Origin: Gammaproteobacteria bacterium
Lineage (GTDB): Bacteria > Pseudomonadota > Gammaproteobacteria > Steroidobacterales > Steroidobacteraceae
Reading direction: 5' to 3'
Length of the DNA stretch: 64,000 nt
Assembly: GCA_003137095.1 (NCBI GenBank)
Contig: PLET01000065.1
Location: forward strand, 89,616 to 153,615
Numbering within the stretch: position 1 is the stretch's first letter; each line of letters opens with the position of its first letter. Under the pieces are notes generated by a model. That model saw only the letters and a list, made by a program, of their open reading frames with translations, ran no database searches and was not told where the DNA came from. Both the position numbers and the translations under genes were made by a program. Below, in pieces: positions 46,590-56,547 of the stretch.

Positions 46590-49038
46590 GTGGCCAAACG
46601 TTACCTAGTTCTCATCTCGCGCATTTGCACGGTGCTGATCGGCTTGATCGCACTGTTCGCCTTCGCCAATGTCTGCGCATACGCCTACCTGAAGCCGGCG
46701 CTGCCGGACGTCGACACTCTGCGCGACGTGCAGCTGCAGGTGCCGCTGCGCATCTACACGCGCGACGGCAAGCTGATCCAATCCATCGGCGAGCAGCGCC
46801 GCATCCCGGTGAGCTACGATCAGCTGCCCAAGATGCTGATCCAGGCATTCCTCGCCACCGAAGACGACCGCTTCTTCCGGCATCACGGCGTCGACTGGCA
46901 GGGCATTCTTCGCGCCGCGGTGGCCAATATGAAGGCCGGGGGCATCCGCCAGGGCGGCAAGCACCATCACCATGCAGGTGGCGCGCGGCGTGTTCCTCAC
47001 GCCGCGCCGCGATATGAAGCGCAAGATGAGCGAAATCTACATCTCGCTGCTGATGGAGTCGGAATTCTCCAAGGAGGAAATTTTCTCGCTGTATGCCAAC
47101 AAGACCTTTCTGGGCCAGCGCGCGTACGGGGTGGGTGCGGCCGCCGAAGTGTATTTCGGCAAGACCATCGATCAGTTGAGCATTGCCGAAATGGCGACGA
47201 TTGCCGGCATTCCGAAGGCTCCCACGACGCAAAATCCGGTCGCCAGCGCCGACGGCGCCAGAAACCGCCGCTCCTACGTGCTGCGCAGGATGCTCGAGTT
47301 GGGCTTCATCACCCAGGCCGAGCATGATGCGGCGAACTCGAGCCCGATGGAGTCGCGCCTGCACGGGCCTTCGGTGGAGGTCGATGCGCCATACGTGGCC
47401 GAGATGGTGCGCGCCGACATGCAGGCGAGGTACGGTGACGATGTGTATACCGCGGGCTACAAGGTGTACACCACCATCGATTCGCGGCTGCAGCTGGCGG
47501 CCACCATTGCCCTGCGAACCGGACTTCTGGAATACGACCGCCGCCACGGCTACCGCGGCCCCACCGCCAAGGTGGAACTGCCGAAGGCGGCCGGCAGCGA
47601 GGATTGGGACGCGGAACTCGAGGAATTTCCGGTCATCGGCGGCCTGCGCCCGGCCATCGTCGACCGGGTCGAGGGTAGGAGCGCCCGCATCGTCGTCAAG
47701 GACCTCGGGCCTGTGACGCTACCCTGGGAAAAGCTGTCCTGGGCGCGTCGCGAGCTGCCGGACGAAAAGGTCGACCGTTCCCCCACCCAGGCGTCGGACA
47801 TCATGAGCCGCGGCGACGTGATCTACACGGCCGGCAACACGGCGGAGTCCCTGCAGTTCGTGCAGGTGCCGGAAGCGCAGAGCGCCATCGTCTCGGTGGA
47901 TCCGAAGGACGGCGCGGTGGTCGCGCTGGTCGGCGGCTTCGACTTCTTCCAAAGCAAGTTCAACCGCGTCACCCAGGCGCGGCGCCAGCCGGGCTCGGCC
48001 TTCAAGCCGTTCATATACTCGGCCGCTTTCGACAAGGGCTTCACGCCCGCGAGCGTGGTGCTCGACGCGCCCGTGGTGCTCGACCAGCCGGACACCGAAC
48101 AGGTCTGGCGGCCCGGCAACAGCACCAATAAATTCTATGGGCCCACCCGCCTGCGCGAGGCCCTGGTGCGCTCGCGCAACCTGGTGTCCGTGCGGCTGAT
48201 GCGCGAGATCGGCGGCGCATACACCTGGAATTACGTCACCCGCTTCGGCTTCGACAAGTCGCAGCTGCCCGATGACCTGACCCTCGCCCTCGGCACCGCC
48301 GAGTTGAGTCCGCTGCAGATGGCCACCGGTTATGCGACGTTCGCCAACGGCGGTTTTCGCGTGAGTTCCTACTACGTCGACCGCATCGAGGATTCCGCCG
48401 GCAAGGTGCTGTTTCAGGACCGGCCGGCGCTGGCCTGCTTCGATTGCAGCCGCGACCCCGATGCGGCCGAGCCCGCGCCGCCGCGCGCGCGTCCGCATTT
48501 GGACACCGGCGAGCCCGACGGCAAATCGATTATACCGGCGAAGGACCTCGCGCCGCAGGTCATCCGGCCGCAGGTGGCCTATCTTCTGGCCGACATGATG
48601 GCCGACGTCATCAAGCGCGGCACCGGCACCCGCGCGCGGGCGCTCAATCGCGACGACGTGGCCGGTAAGACCGGCACCACCAATGATCATCATGATGCCT
48701 GGTTCGCCGGTTTCAACGGCGATCTGGTGGCCATCGTGTGGGTGGGATTCGACCAGGACCGCTCCCTCGGCGACGGCGAGGAAGGCGGCCGGGTGGCGGT
48801 GCCCCCCTGGACGTATTTCATGCATGCGGCTCTGGCCGGGTCGCCGAGACGATCGGTGCCGGTGCCGGATGGTTTGGTCACGGTGCGCATCGCACCCGAC
48901 ACCGGTCTTCTGGCGAGCGCCGACAATCCGAACGGCATCATGGAGAAATTCATCGAAGGCAACCTGCCCAAGGCGGAGGTCTATGAAGGGCAGAGCAATG
49001 CCAATCCCCTGACGGTCGGCGACAAGCCGCTGTTCTAA
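46590..49038 (+). pseudogene. mrcA: Penicillin-binding protein 1A (bifunctional PBP), apparent +1 frameshift
   Basis: Frame 1 (46590-): VAKRYLVLISRIC...FLATEDDRFFRHHGVDWQGILRAAVANMKAGGIRQGG. Frame 2 (46972-49038): MQVARGVFLTPRRDMKRKMSEIYISLLMESEFSKEEIFSLYANKTFLGQRAYGVGAAAEVYFGK... SAFKPFIYSAA. Dropping one A at 46959/46960 restores GGSTITMQ. Confidence 0.9.
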
Positions 49039-49043
49039 ACGCC

Positions 49044-49658
49044 ATGGCAAAGAAATTTTCCCAGCGCGCGGAAGATCTTCGCCGCGCCCTCGCCCAGGAG
49101 GCCGCAAGGATCATGGCGGAGCACGGCATCGAGGATTTCCTCCAGGCCAAGCGCAAGGCCGCCGACCGCCTCGGCGTCAATGATGTGGCCGTGCTGCCGA
49201 AGAACGTCGAAATCGAGGCGGCGCTGCGCGCGCACCAGCGGCTGTTCGGACGCGATTCACACGTGCACAGCCTCAAGGAGCAGCGCCGCATCGCCCTCGA
49301 CGCCATGCGCCTGCTCGAGGAATTCCAGCCGCGGCTGGTGGGATCGGTGTTGACCGGCACGGCGACCGACCATAGCGACATCAACCTGCACCTGTTTGCG
49401 GACCGCCCCGAAACCGTCGCCATCCACCTGATGGAGATCGGCGTGCCGCACGAATTCTACGAACGCCGCGTGAAAATGGACGCCGAACGCAGCCTCACCT
49501 TTCCCGCGCTGCGATTCGGGGCGGGCGGGCGCATGGTTGATGCCACCGTGTTTCCGATCGACGGCATCCGTCAATCGCCCTATTCGCCGGTCGACGGCCG
49601 GCCCATGCGCCGGGCCGATGCGCGCGAGGTTTCAGAGCTGGTGGCCGGCACGGGCTAG
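49044..49658 (+). CDS. Nucleotidyltransferase-like protein of unknown function
   Basis: 204 aa; AKKFSQRAEDLRRALAQEAARIMAEHGIEDFLQAKRKAADRLGV; LVGSVLTGTATDHSDINLHLFAD resembles the pol-beta NTase GS-x-SDxD motif but with D-I-N. Confidence 0.6.
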   Translation: MAKKFSQRAEDLRRALAQEAARIMAEHGIEDFLQAKRKAADRLGVNDVAVLPKNVEIEAALRAHQRLFGRDSHVHSLKEQRRIALDAMRLLEEFQPRLVGSVLTGTATDHSDINLHLFADRPETVAIHLMEIGVPHEFYERRVKMDAERSLTFPALRFGAGGRMVDATVFPIDGIRQSPYSPVDGRPMRRADAREVSELVAGTG

Positions 49659-49673
49659 GCTGGCCGACAGCGG

Positions 49674-51224
49674 CTATGGCTGGCGCGGCTTGGCCGACGG
49701 CTTCGCCTGCCACACCTCCAGCGTGTCGGGCGAACCCTGTGCGCGCACGCCGTTGTCGGTGAGTATCTCCTCGGTGGCCGCCACCATGTCCTTGCGCGGA
49801 AACACCAGCGCTTCGCCGCCGTGCTGATCGAATTCGAAGGTCACGAACGGATCTTCGAGATCGCGCAGCAGCGCAACCAGGTGACGGAGACTGCGTACGC
49901 GCGCGCCGTTGACCGAATAGACCACCGCGCCGGCGGGACTCGAATACCCCTGCGCGAGCTTGTGCGGAAAGAAGGGTGACGGCACCACCACCAACTCCTC
50001 GGTGTCGCCGTCAGGCGCATCGAGTCCGCGCGTTATCAGCGGGTTCTTGACCAGGCTCAGACCACGCATGGCAGCGGGGTTGGCATAGAAGTGCGACACC
50101 AACTGCCATGACGCCCTGGAGAACACCATGGGCCCGTAGATGAAATACGACGGGTAGTCGCCGTTCAGATCGGTGATCAGCGTCGGCCAGTGCGCGGATA
50201 CCGGCAGCCGGATCTGACTGACCGCGCCCGCACGCACGATGGTGAGCGGAACCGTGCCGTTGGCGGCCACCTTCTGGATCAGGTACTGGAAACGAACCCG
50301 CAGATCCTTGCCCAGCCTGATCATCCCCTGATTGTCGATCGGCGTGTCCGCGATGTGGGTGATGACGTCCCATTCCCTCAGCGGATTGGCGTCGGTGCTC
50401 TTGTACGGCTGGTGGACGACCATACCCTCGACGGATTTGTCGAGACCGATGAAGCGGCGCAACGCGGGGTTTTCCAAGGTCTGCAGTTCGTCGTTCATGG
50501 CGGGCTTGCCGTCGTAGTGCCCGTCGGTGATGTCCTTGAGGAACAGATCGACTTCCTCGTTTGGAATGATGTAGCCGATGTTCTGGGTGTCTCCGCCCAG
50601 CTTGCTGAATGCCAATCCGATCATCTTATCGCCGGCAACGGCGGGTCCGCCGCTGTTGCCGGGATTTATCGCCGCGTCGATCTGCACGCGCAGTCCGGAG
50701 GTCAGGAAATTGTAGGGGACGAACTCGATGCGCGACACGATTCCCTTGGTGATCGACAGGGAAGAGCCGCCGGTGGGATAGCCGTAGGCGAGCACCGCGT
50801 CCTTGATCTGCGGCAGCTTGCTCGCACGCGCCACCGCCGGATGCGTGTCGAAGAACGACTCGTCGTCGAGCTTCAAGACCGCCAGATCAATGCCGGGCGC
50901 CACGGCCACCACGGTGGCCGCCACCTTGTCGCCCGCCTCGTTAGCCTGCACCTGCACCTGGCTGGCGTAGAGCACGACGTGGGCATTGGTCAGGATGCGC
51001 TTCCCCTCGATGACCACACCCGAAGCCGTCACGTCGCTCGGCGCCTCCTTGGTCCAGGGCTTGAACGGATCCGGATAGCGTAAGGTCGCAAACACCTTCA
51101 CCACCGAATTCTCGACCGTAGCCTGCGCGTGCACGGCGCCGGACGGCATCAGGCACGAACACAGCACTGCCAAAGCCGCCACCGCAGCCACCGCCGCCGA
51201 TTCCGTCGATGGTGCGCGACGCAT
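49674..51224 (-). CDS. Exported Deg-like trypsin-type serine protease (S1C) with PDZ-like regions
   Basis: Signal peptide; His TNAHVV, Asp GIDLAVLKL, Ser INPGNSGGPAVAGDKMIGLAFSKL; C-terminal PDZ-like region. Start ambiguous (51224 or 51248). Confidence 0.88.
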   Translation of the reverse strand: MRRAPSTESAAVAAVAALAVLCSCLMPSGAVHAQATVENSVVKVFATLRYPDPFKPWTKEAPSDVTASGVVIEGKRILTNAHVVLYASQVQVQANEAGDKVAATVVAVAPGIDLAVLKLDDESFFDTHPAVARASKLPQIKDAVLAYGYPTGGSSLSITKGIVSRIEFVPYNFLTSGLRVQIDAAINPGNSGGPAVAGDKMIGLAFSKLGGDTQNIGYIIPNEEVDLFLKDITDGHYDGKPAMNDELQTLENPALRRFIGLDKSVEGMVVHQPYKSTDANPLREWDVITHIADTPIDNQGMIRLGKDLRVRFQYLIQKVAANGTVPLTIVRAGAVSQIRLPVSAHWPTLITDLNGDYPSYFIYGPMVFSRASWQLVSHFYANPAAMRGLSLVKNPLITRGLDAPDGDTEELVVVPSPFFPHKLAQGYSSPAGAVVYSVNGARVRSLRHLVALLRDLEDPFVTFEFDQHGGEALVFPRKDMVAATEEILTDNGVRAQGSPDTLEVWQAKPSAKPRQP

Positions 51225-51231
51225 GCGTGCG

Positions 51232-53175
51232 CTACTTCGCAACCGCAAAAGCCAGCAACACGTTACCCGGTTGCCCGATCAGCCTTCCGTAACCGGAGTT
51301 GACGTACACCATGCCGTCGACGATGGTCGCGCCGCCGTGGTCCAAGGTGCCGCCGCTGGCCTTGACGCCATTGACGGTGGTGAAGTCCTTGGCCGTGTCG
51401 AAGTCCCAGACGATCTTGCCGTCGATGGTCGAATAGGCGCGCAAATGCCCGTCCATCGCCCCCGAGAAGGCGATGCCGGGCATGACCGACACCGCCTGGC
51501 GCTGTCCTATGTAGCAATTGCGCTCACCCCAGGCACAGGCCACCACCGGGGTGGGCGTGTACCAGCGTTTCGCACCGGTGGCCATGTCGAGCGCATCCAG
51601 GCCGACCGGACCCGGTCCGCCGGCATTCGCCGGCAGGTCACTGATGGCGACATACACGTTGTGATGGTCCGCGGCCGGCCCCCAGCCGACGCCGCCGATC
51701 GGCACGCCGCTACCGACGCGGGACTGCCACAGGAGCGCGCCGGCGTTGTCCGGATCCAGACCATACACATATCCGGATTTCTGGCCGGCGAGAATGATCT
51801 GTTTGCCGCTGGCGAGTCTGCGCAGAATGGGCGAAGCGCCGAAATCGAAGTCCGGTCCCACTTTGACCGGGCAATTGCCCACGCCCTGGCCCACGCAATG
51901 CCTGCCCTTCGGGCATTCATCCGGCGTCGCGGCGCAGCCGACGATCCAATTGTCGGTTGGCGTGACCTGCTTGACCCATCGAACCGTGCCGTTGGCGAGG
52001 TCCAGCGCAACGATGGCGTCCGACATCGGCGCATCGATGCTGGTGTAGGAGTTTCCGGTGCCCACGTACAGCAGACCACGCTTCGCGTCCACGGTGGGCG
52101 CCGACCATATCGCCACGCCCGCCGGACCGATCTGCTCGACCCCGGCCTCTGTGGTACGGTAGGGCTTGGGTTTGTCGGCCACCATGTAGGTCTTCCAGAC
52201 GACTTCGCCGGTGACGATGTCGAGTGCGACCACGCTGCCGCGGAAGGTGCAGCAGGGGTATTTCGGATTCGCGGCGGCGGGCTCCTCGACCGAGGACACC
52301 GGCACGTAGAGCAGACTCTTGTAGAGGATCGGCGATCCGGTGATGCGGGCGAGCGGGTGGGTGTCCGCCTGGACTTTCCACAGCAACGCACCCTTCTGCG
52401 CATCCAGTGCATAAACCGCGCCGGCGTCATCGCCGAAGAACACGGCGCTCGGCGGTTTCAGCGTCTCGATGTGGGCGTTTTTGGTCCGCGACCGCTTCGG
52501 CCGGTAGGGTTTCTTGGGCGGCGACAGCTCGCCCACCGAAATGGCGGTGCGCGTGCTCGCGGCGGCGTCGAACGTCCAATAGGTGCAGCCCGTGGATGCG
52601 TCGAGGGAATACACGCGGCCGGCCATGCTGGTCACGAACAATCGGCCATCGACCACGGTGGGCTGCCCGTAAGTGACCGGACTGCGGTAGCCGAAGGCCC
52701 ACTTGACCGTGAGTTTGGGCACGTCGGCGGCCCGCAGCGCCGGCTCGGGCTGATAGCGGGAATTGTCCAGGTCCCGGCCCCAACCGTTCCACTGCGCCGT
52801 GCCGACGGCCACGGGTCCGGCTGGATTGGGACACAGATTCGACTCTGCGGGCCGTCCGCCGAGTCCGGGTTGCCGCCCGGTGAGGAAGGTGGCCAGATTT
52901 GTGATCTCGAGGCCGCTCAATCCCGCCGCCTGCGTTTTCATGATCCCCAGGCTCAACGCCTGCACCACATCTTCCGGGGAGCGCTTGGACAGCTCATCAC
53001 GGGTTGGCACCCGCTCCAGACCCTTGTCGTGGCAAATTCCACAGCGGGCGGCGAACAGCCGCGACTCCGGCGAATCATCGTTGGCCGGCGCGGCGCGCGC
53101 CACGCCCCCCAACAGCAGCGCGGCAGATGCAACTGCCCCGATCCACATGCCCGCTCGCCCGTCGCTGATGGACAT
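51232..53175 (-). CDS. Exported cytochrome c / PQQ-type beta-propeller quinoprotein (polyvinyl-alcohol-dehydrogenase-like)
   Basis: Signal peptide; N-terminal heme c CGICHD; propeller repeats (WGRDLDNSRYQPEPALRAADVPKLTVKWAFGYRS, GRVYSLDASTGCTYWTFDA, GSVVALDIVTGEVVWKTY); vicinal Cys-Cys YPCCTFRG. Confidence 0.85.
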   Translation of the reverse strand: MSISDGRAGMWIGAVASAALLLGGVARAAPANDDSPESRLFAARCGICHDKGLERVPTRDELSKRSPEDVVQALSLGIMKTQAAGLSGLEITNLATFLTGRQPGLGGRPAESNLCPNPAGPVAVGTAQWNGWGRDLDNSRYQPEPALRAADVPKLTVKWAFGYRSPVTYGQPTVVDGRLFVTSMAGRVYSLDASTGCTYWTFDAAASTRTAISVGELSPPKKPYRPKRSRTKNAHIETLKPPSAVFFGDDAGAVYALDAQKGALLWKVQADTHPLARITGSPILYKSLLYVPVSSVEEPAAANPKYPCCTFRGSVVALDIVTGEVVWKTYMVADKPKPYRTTEAGVEQIGPAGVAIWSAPTVDAKRGLLYVGTGNSYTSIDAPMSDAIVALDLANGTVRWVKQVTPTDNWIVGCAATPDECPKGRHCVGQGVGNCPVKVGPDFDFGASPILRRLASGKQIILAGQKSGYVYGLDPDNAGALLWQSRVGSGVPIGGVGWGPAADHHNVYVAISDLPANAGGPGPVGLDALDMATGAKRWYTPTPVVACAWGERNCYIGQRQAVSVMPGIAFSGAMDGHLRAYSTIDGKIVWDFDTAKDFTTVNGVKASGGTLDHGGATIVDGMVYVNSGYGRLIGQPGNVLLAFAVAK

Positions 53176-54467
53176 CAGCGCTTTTCGATGACGAGGTAGT
53201 CGCGGCGCTTCGGGCCGGTGTAGAGCTGGCGCGGCCTGCCGATCTTCATCTGCGGATCCGACACCATCTCCTGCCAATGGGCGACCCAGCCGGCGGTGCG
53301 CGCGATGGCGAACATCACCGTGAACATGGATCGGGGAATCCCGAGTGCACTGTAGATGATGCCGGAATAGAAGTCGACGTTCGGATAGAGCTTGCGCGAC
53401 ACGAAGTAGTCGTCCTTCAGCGCGATTTCCTCCAGCCGCAGCGACAATTCGAACAGCGGATTGTCCGTCTTGCCGAGCTTTTCCAGTACGCGGTAGCACA
53501 TGCCGCGGATGATCTTGGCGCGCGGATCGAAATTCTTGTATACGCGGTGGCCGAACCCCATGAGGCGCACGCTGTCGTTCTTGTCCTTGACGCGCGCCAG
53601 GAATTTGTCGATGTTCGCCACGGTACCGATGCTGTCGAGCATGTCCAGCACGGCCTCATTGGCGCCGCCGTGCGCCGGGCCCCACAGGGCCGAAACGCCC
53701 GCGGAGATCGCCGCATACGGATTGGCGCCGGTGCTGCCGGCGAGCCGCACGGTGGAGGTGCTCGCATTTTGTTCGTGATCGGCATGCAGTATGAACAGCA
53801 GATCGAGCGCCTCGGCCGCCACCGGATCGATGGCATACGGCTCGCAGGGCACGGAGAACATCATGTTCAGCAGGTTCGCGCAATACCGCAGATCGTTGCG
53901 CGGGTAGACGCTCGGCTGGCCGAGCGAATGCTTGTAGGCCGCTGCGGCGATCGTCGGCAGCTTGGCGATGATCCGATGCGCGAATATCTCGCGATGGCGC
54001 GGATCGTAGATGTCGGTGGTGTCGTGATAGAAGGCCGCCATGGAGGCGACGATGGCCGAGACCATCGCCATCGGATGCGCATCGTGATGGAACCCCTGGT
54101 AGAAGCGCAGCAGCTGCTCGTTGACCATGGTGTGCCGGGTGATCGAATGCTGGAAGCTGTCGAGCTGTGCCTTCGTGGGCAGGCTGCCCGTGATCAAGAG
54201 GGTGGCCACTTCCAAAAAGCTCGATTTTTCCGCGAGCTGCTCCACCGGGTAGCCGCGGTACAACAGCACGCCCGCATCGCCGTCGATGTAGGTGATCTTG
54301 CTTTCGGTGCTGGCCGTCGCCATGAAGCCGGGATCGAACGTGAACACGCCCTGTTCCTTGACGAGCGCGGCGATATTGATCACGTCGGGACCGATGGTGC
54401 CCGAGATCGCGTCCATTTGAGTGGCTTTCGAGGTGGCGAGGTTTTTTAGCTCGTATTTCGTGCTCAT
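53175..54467 (-). CDS. gltA: Citrate synthase
   Basis: [103 protein letters not shown]. Confidence 0.97.
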   Translation of the reverse strand: MSTKYELKNLATSKATQMDAISGTIGPDVINIAALVKEQGVFTFDPGFMATASTESKITYIDGDAGVLLYRGYPVEQLAEKSSFLEVATLLITGSLPTKAQLDSFQHSITRHTMVNEQLLRFYQGFHHDAHPMAMVSAIVASMAAFYHDTTDIYDPRHREIFAHRIIAKLPTIAAAAYKHSLGQPSVYPRNDLRYCANLLNMMFSVPCEPYAIDPVAAEALDLLFILHADHEQNASTSTVRLAGSTGANPYAAISAGVSALWGPAHGGANEAVLDMLDSIGTVANIDKFLARVKDKNDSVRLMGFGHRVYKNFDPRAKIIRGMCYRVLEKLGKTDNPLFELSLRLEEIALKDDYFVSRKLYPNVDFYSGIIYSALGIPRSMFTVMFAIARTAGWVAHWQEMVSDPQMKIGRPRQLYTGPKRRDYLVIEKR

Positions 54468-54621
54468 ACGCTTTTTTCCGACGGGTGTGGAGCCTTGTTC
54501 GTTGATCTGCGGCAGCCTTGCACGGCCGTAGACCGGAATCAAGCTTGAGAACCCGGGCTTGAGAAGGCGGGCTCCTTCCTCGAACTCGAGGCGGTCAACC
54601 CGCGCGCCACCATCCAAGGAT

Positions 54622-54646
54622 CAGCCGGCGGGGTGTTCGCCGGCTG
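54622..54646 (-). terminator. Stem-loop downstream of rpmE
   Basis: CAGCCGGCG-GGGTGTT-CGCCGGCTG perfect 9-bp arms just past the rpmE stop; no T-tract. Confidence 0.45.
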
Positions 54647-54658
54647 CCACCGGAAATT

Positions 54659-55000
54659 TTACGCCTTGGATGCCGCCGGCGCGGCTTTTGACTCCGGCGC
54701 GGCCTTTGACGCCGGCGCGGCCTTTGACGCCGGCGAGGGCTTGGCGACCGACCCGGGCTTTGAGACCGGCTCGGGCTTGGGGGCCGGTTCGGGTTTGGCG
54801 ACCGTCGCGTACTTCTTTCGAAACTTGTCGACGCGGCCGCCGGTGTCCACGATTTTCTGCTTGCCGGTGTAGAACGGATGGCAATTGGAACAAACCTCGA
54901 CCTGCAGGTCGGTTCCGATCGTCGAGCGGGTCTGGAACTTGTTCCCGCAGGTGCAGGTGACGGTGATTTCTTTGTAATCAGGATGGATGCCGGCTTTCAT
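54659..55000 (-). CDS. rpmE: 50S ribosomal protein L31 with low-complexity C-terminal extension
   Basis: [64 protein letters not shown] then ~46 aa Lys/Pro/Ala/Glu/Ser-rich tail. Confidence 0.94.
   Translation of the reverse strand: MKAGIHPDYKEITVTCTCGNKFQTRSTIGTDLQVEVCSNCHPFYTGKQKIVDTGGRVDKFRKKYATVAKPEPAPKPEPVSKPGSVAKPSPASKAAPASKAAPESKAAPAASKA
54681..54806. repeat. Degenerate 18-bp tandem repeat inside rpmE 3' end
   Basis: Units GCGGCTTTTGACTCCGGC, GCGGCCTTTGACGCCGGC (x2, identical), then decaying copies; encodes the hexapeptide repeat of the L31 tail. Confidence 0.75.
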
Positions 55001-55179
55001 GTGAACCTCGAGTGCTCGTGCGGCAGAATCGACGAAGCCCATTGCGGTGTTCATCGCCACGCCAAGTGCTCGCGCGCTCCTTAAAGTCGGCGCCCGAGCG
55101 GGTCGCGGAGTGTAGCGGCTGCCCGCGGCACCCACAAGTGAGGCCCCGTAAGCCCTTCAATAGACAAGCGCTTGCAGTC

Positions 55180-55202
55180 TTGTCCACAACTCTTGTGGAT
55201 AA
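55180..55202. promoter_or_regulatory. Inverted pair of DnaA-box-like 9-mers
   Basis: TTGTCCACA (1 mismatch to TTATCCACA) - ACTCT - TGTGGATAA (perfect reverse complement of TTATCCACA). Confidence 0.5.
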
Positions 55203-55392
55203 GTCTGTGAATGACTCCGCGCGGCCATTCTGCGTGCCGCGGAAATTCGCATAAATGTTGCATTGGTCAAAAAATAGCCAGAGCAATTTATTTATATAAA
55301 TCAATATCTTATATGTTCTATTTGACCTAACGTAGCCGCAATATGCTGTAGGTATGCTGAAGGGTGGGATTGAGCGCGCAATGTGCATAAGC

Positions 55393-56547
55393 TCATTCCA
55401 GAAATCCCGCCTGCAGATCGTTTAGAAACCGCCTTCCCAGCTCCGTGGCGCGCCAGCCGTCGGCCGTCCGTTCGAGCAAGCCGCGGCCCACCGCCGCGGC
55501 GAATCTGCCCGCGAGACCCGCCACCGGCAGTCCGGTGCGCAGCTGATAATCGCGTTCGGCGAAGCCCTCGTTGAGTCGCAGGGAATTGAGCATGAATTCG
55601 AAGGGCAGCTGGGGTGGGGTCACGAATCGGCGATCGCCGATCGGCCCGGTTGCGCCGTGCATCAGCTGCAGATACTCGCGCGGCTGCTTCGGCTTGACGG
55701 TCCGCAACACGCGATCCGGCGCCGACACGGTGAGCTTGCCGTGGGCGCCCGCACCCAAGCCGACGTAGTCGCCGAATTGCCAGTAATTCAGGTTGTGCCG
55801 GCAACGGGCGCCGTCGCGCGCGTAGGCCGATACCTCGTACTGACCATAACCCGCCGCAGCCAGCAGTTCCTGACATTCGGTCTGCATGCGCCACACGTCC
55901 TCCTCGTCCGGCAGCTGCGGCGGCCGTGCGTGAAACACGGTGCCTGGCTCCAGGGTTAGCTGATAATGCGAGATATGCGCGGGCCCAAGGGCCAATGCCG
56001 ACTCGACATCCGACAGCGCCGCCTGCGGCCGCTGCCCCGGCAGGCCGTACATCAGGTCCAAATTGAAATTCCCGAGACGGGCGTCGCGCAGCTCATGCAC
56101 CGCGCGCAGCGTGTCGTCGGCCGAATGGATGCGGCCCAGCAGCTGCAATGCGCGCGGCTCGAAGGTCTGAGCGCCCAAGGACACCCGGTTGACGCCGGCG
56201 TCGCGGTAGCCCGCAAAATTTCCGCGTTCGACGGTCCCCGGGTTCGCCTCCAACGTGATCTCGGCGTCCGGCGTGAATTCGATGCGCTGCTTGAGCCCCG
56301 CCAGCAGATGCGCGAACTCCTCGGGCGCGAACAGGCTCGGCGTGCCGCCGCCGAAGAACACCGTTTGCACGCGCCGGTCGCCGAGCAGCGCCTTCTCCGT
56401 GTCGAAATCGCGCAGCAGCGCATCGATGTAATCCGCATCGGGCCGCCGGCCCTTCAACTGATGGGAATTGAAATCGCAATAAGGGCACTTGCGCACGCAC
56501 CATGGCATGTGCACGTACAGGGCGAGGGGCGGTGCGGGCGCAGTCAT
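55393..56547 (-). CDS. hemW: Radical SAM heme chaperone / coproporphyrinogen III oxidase-like HemW
   Basis: LYVHMPWCVRKCPYCDFNSHQLKG, TVFFGGGTPSLFAPEEF, EITLEANPGTVE. Confidence 0.95.
   Translation of the reverse strand: MTAPAPPLALYVHMPWCVRKCPYCDFNSHQLKGRRPDADYIDALLRDFDTEKALLGDRRVQTVFFGGGTPSLFAPEEFAHLLAGLKQRIEFTPDAEITLEANPGTVERGNFAGYRDAGVNRVSLGAQTFEPRALQLLGRIHSADDTLRAVHELRDARLGNFNLDLMYGLPGQRPQAALSDVESALALGPAHISHYQLTLEPGTVFHARPPQLPDEEDVWRMQTECQELLAAAGYGQYEVSAYARDGARCRHNLNYWQFGDYVGLGAGAHGKLTVSAPDRVLRTVKPKQPREYLQLMHGATGPIGDRRFVTPPQLPFEFMLNSLRLNEGFAERDYQLRTGLPVAGLAGRFAAAVGRGLLERTADGWRATELGRRFLNDLQAGFLE

Noticed and set aside
46935-46980. Programmed ribosomal frameshift as explanation for the PBP1A break
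   Set aside because: No slippery heptamer or strong downstream structure recognised, and a one-base deletion restores the universal motif, so insertion mutation or assembly error is more likely.
47719-49107. 462-aa minus-strand ORF antisense to the PBP1A gene
   Set aside because: Spurious high-GC antisense frame.
51223-53199. 658-aa plus-strand ORF antisense to the quinoprotein gene
   Set aside because: Spurious; no signal peptide or domain, Arg/His/Gly-rich.
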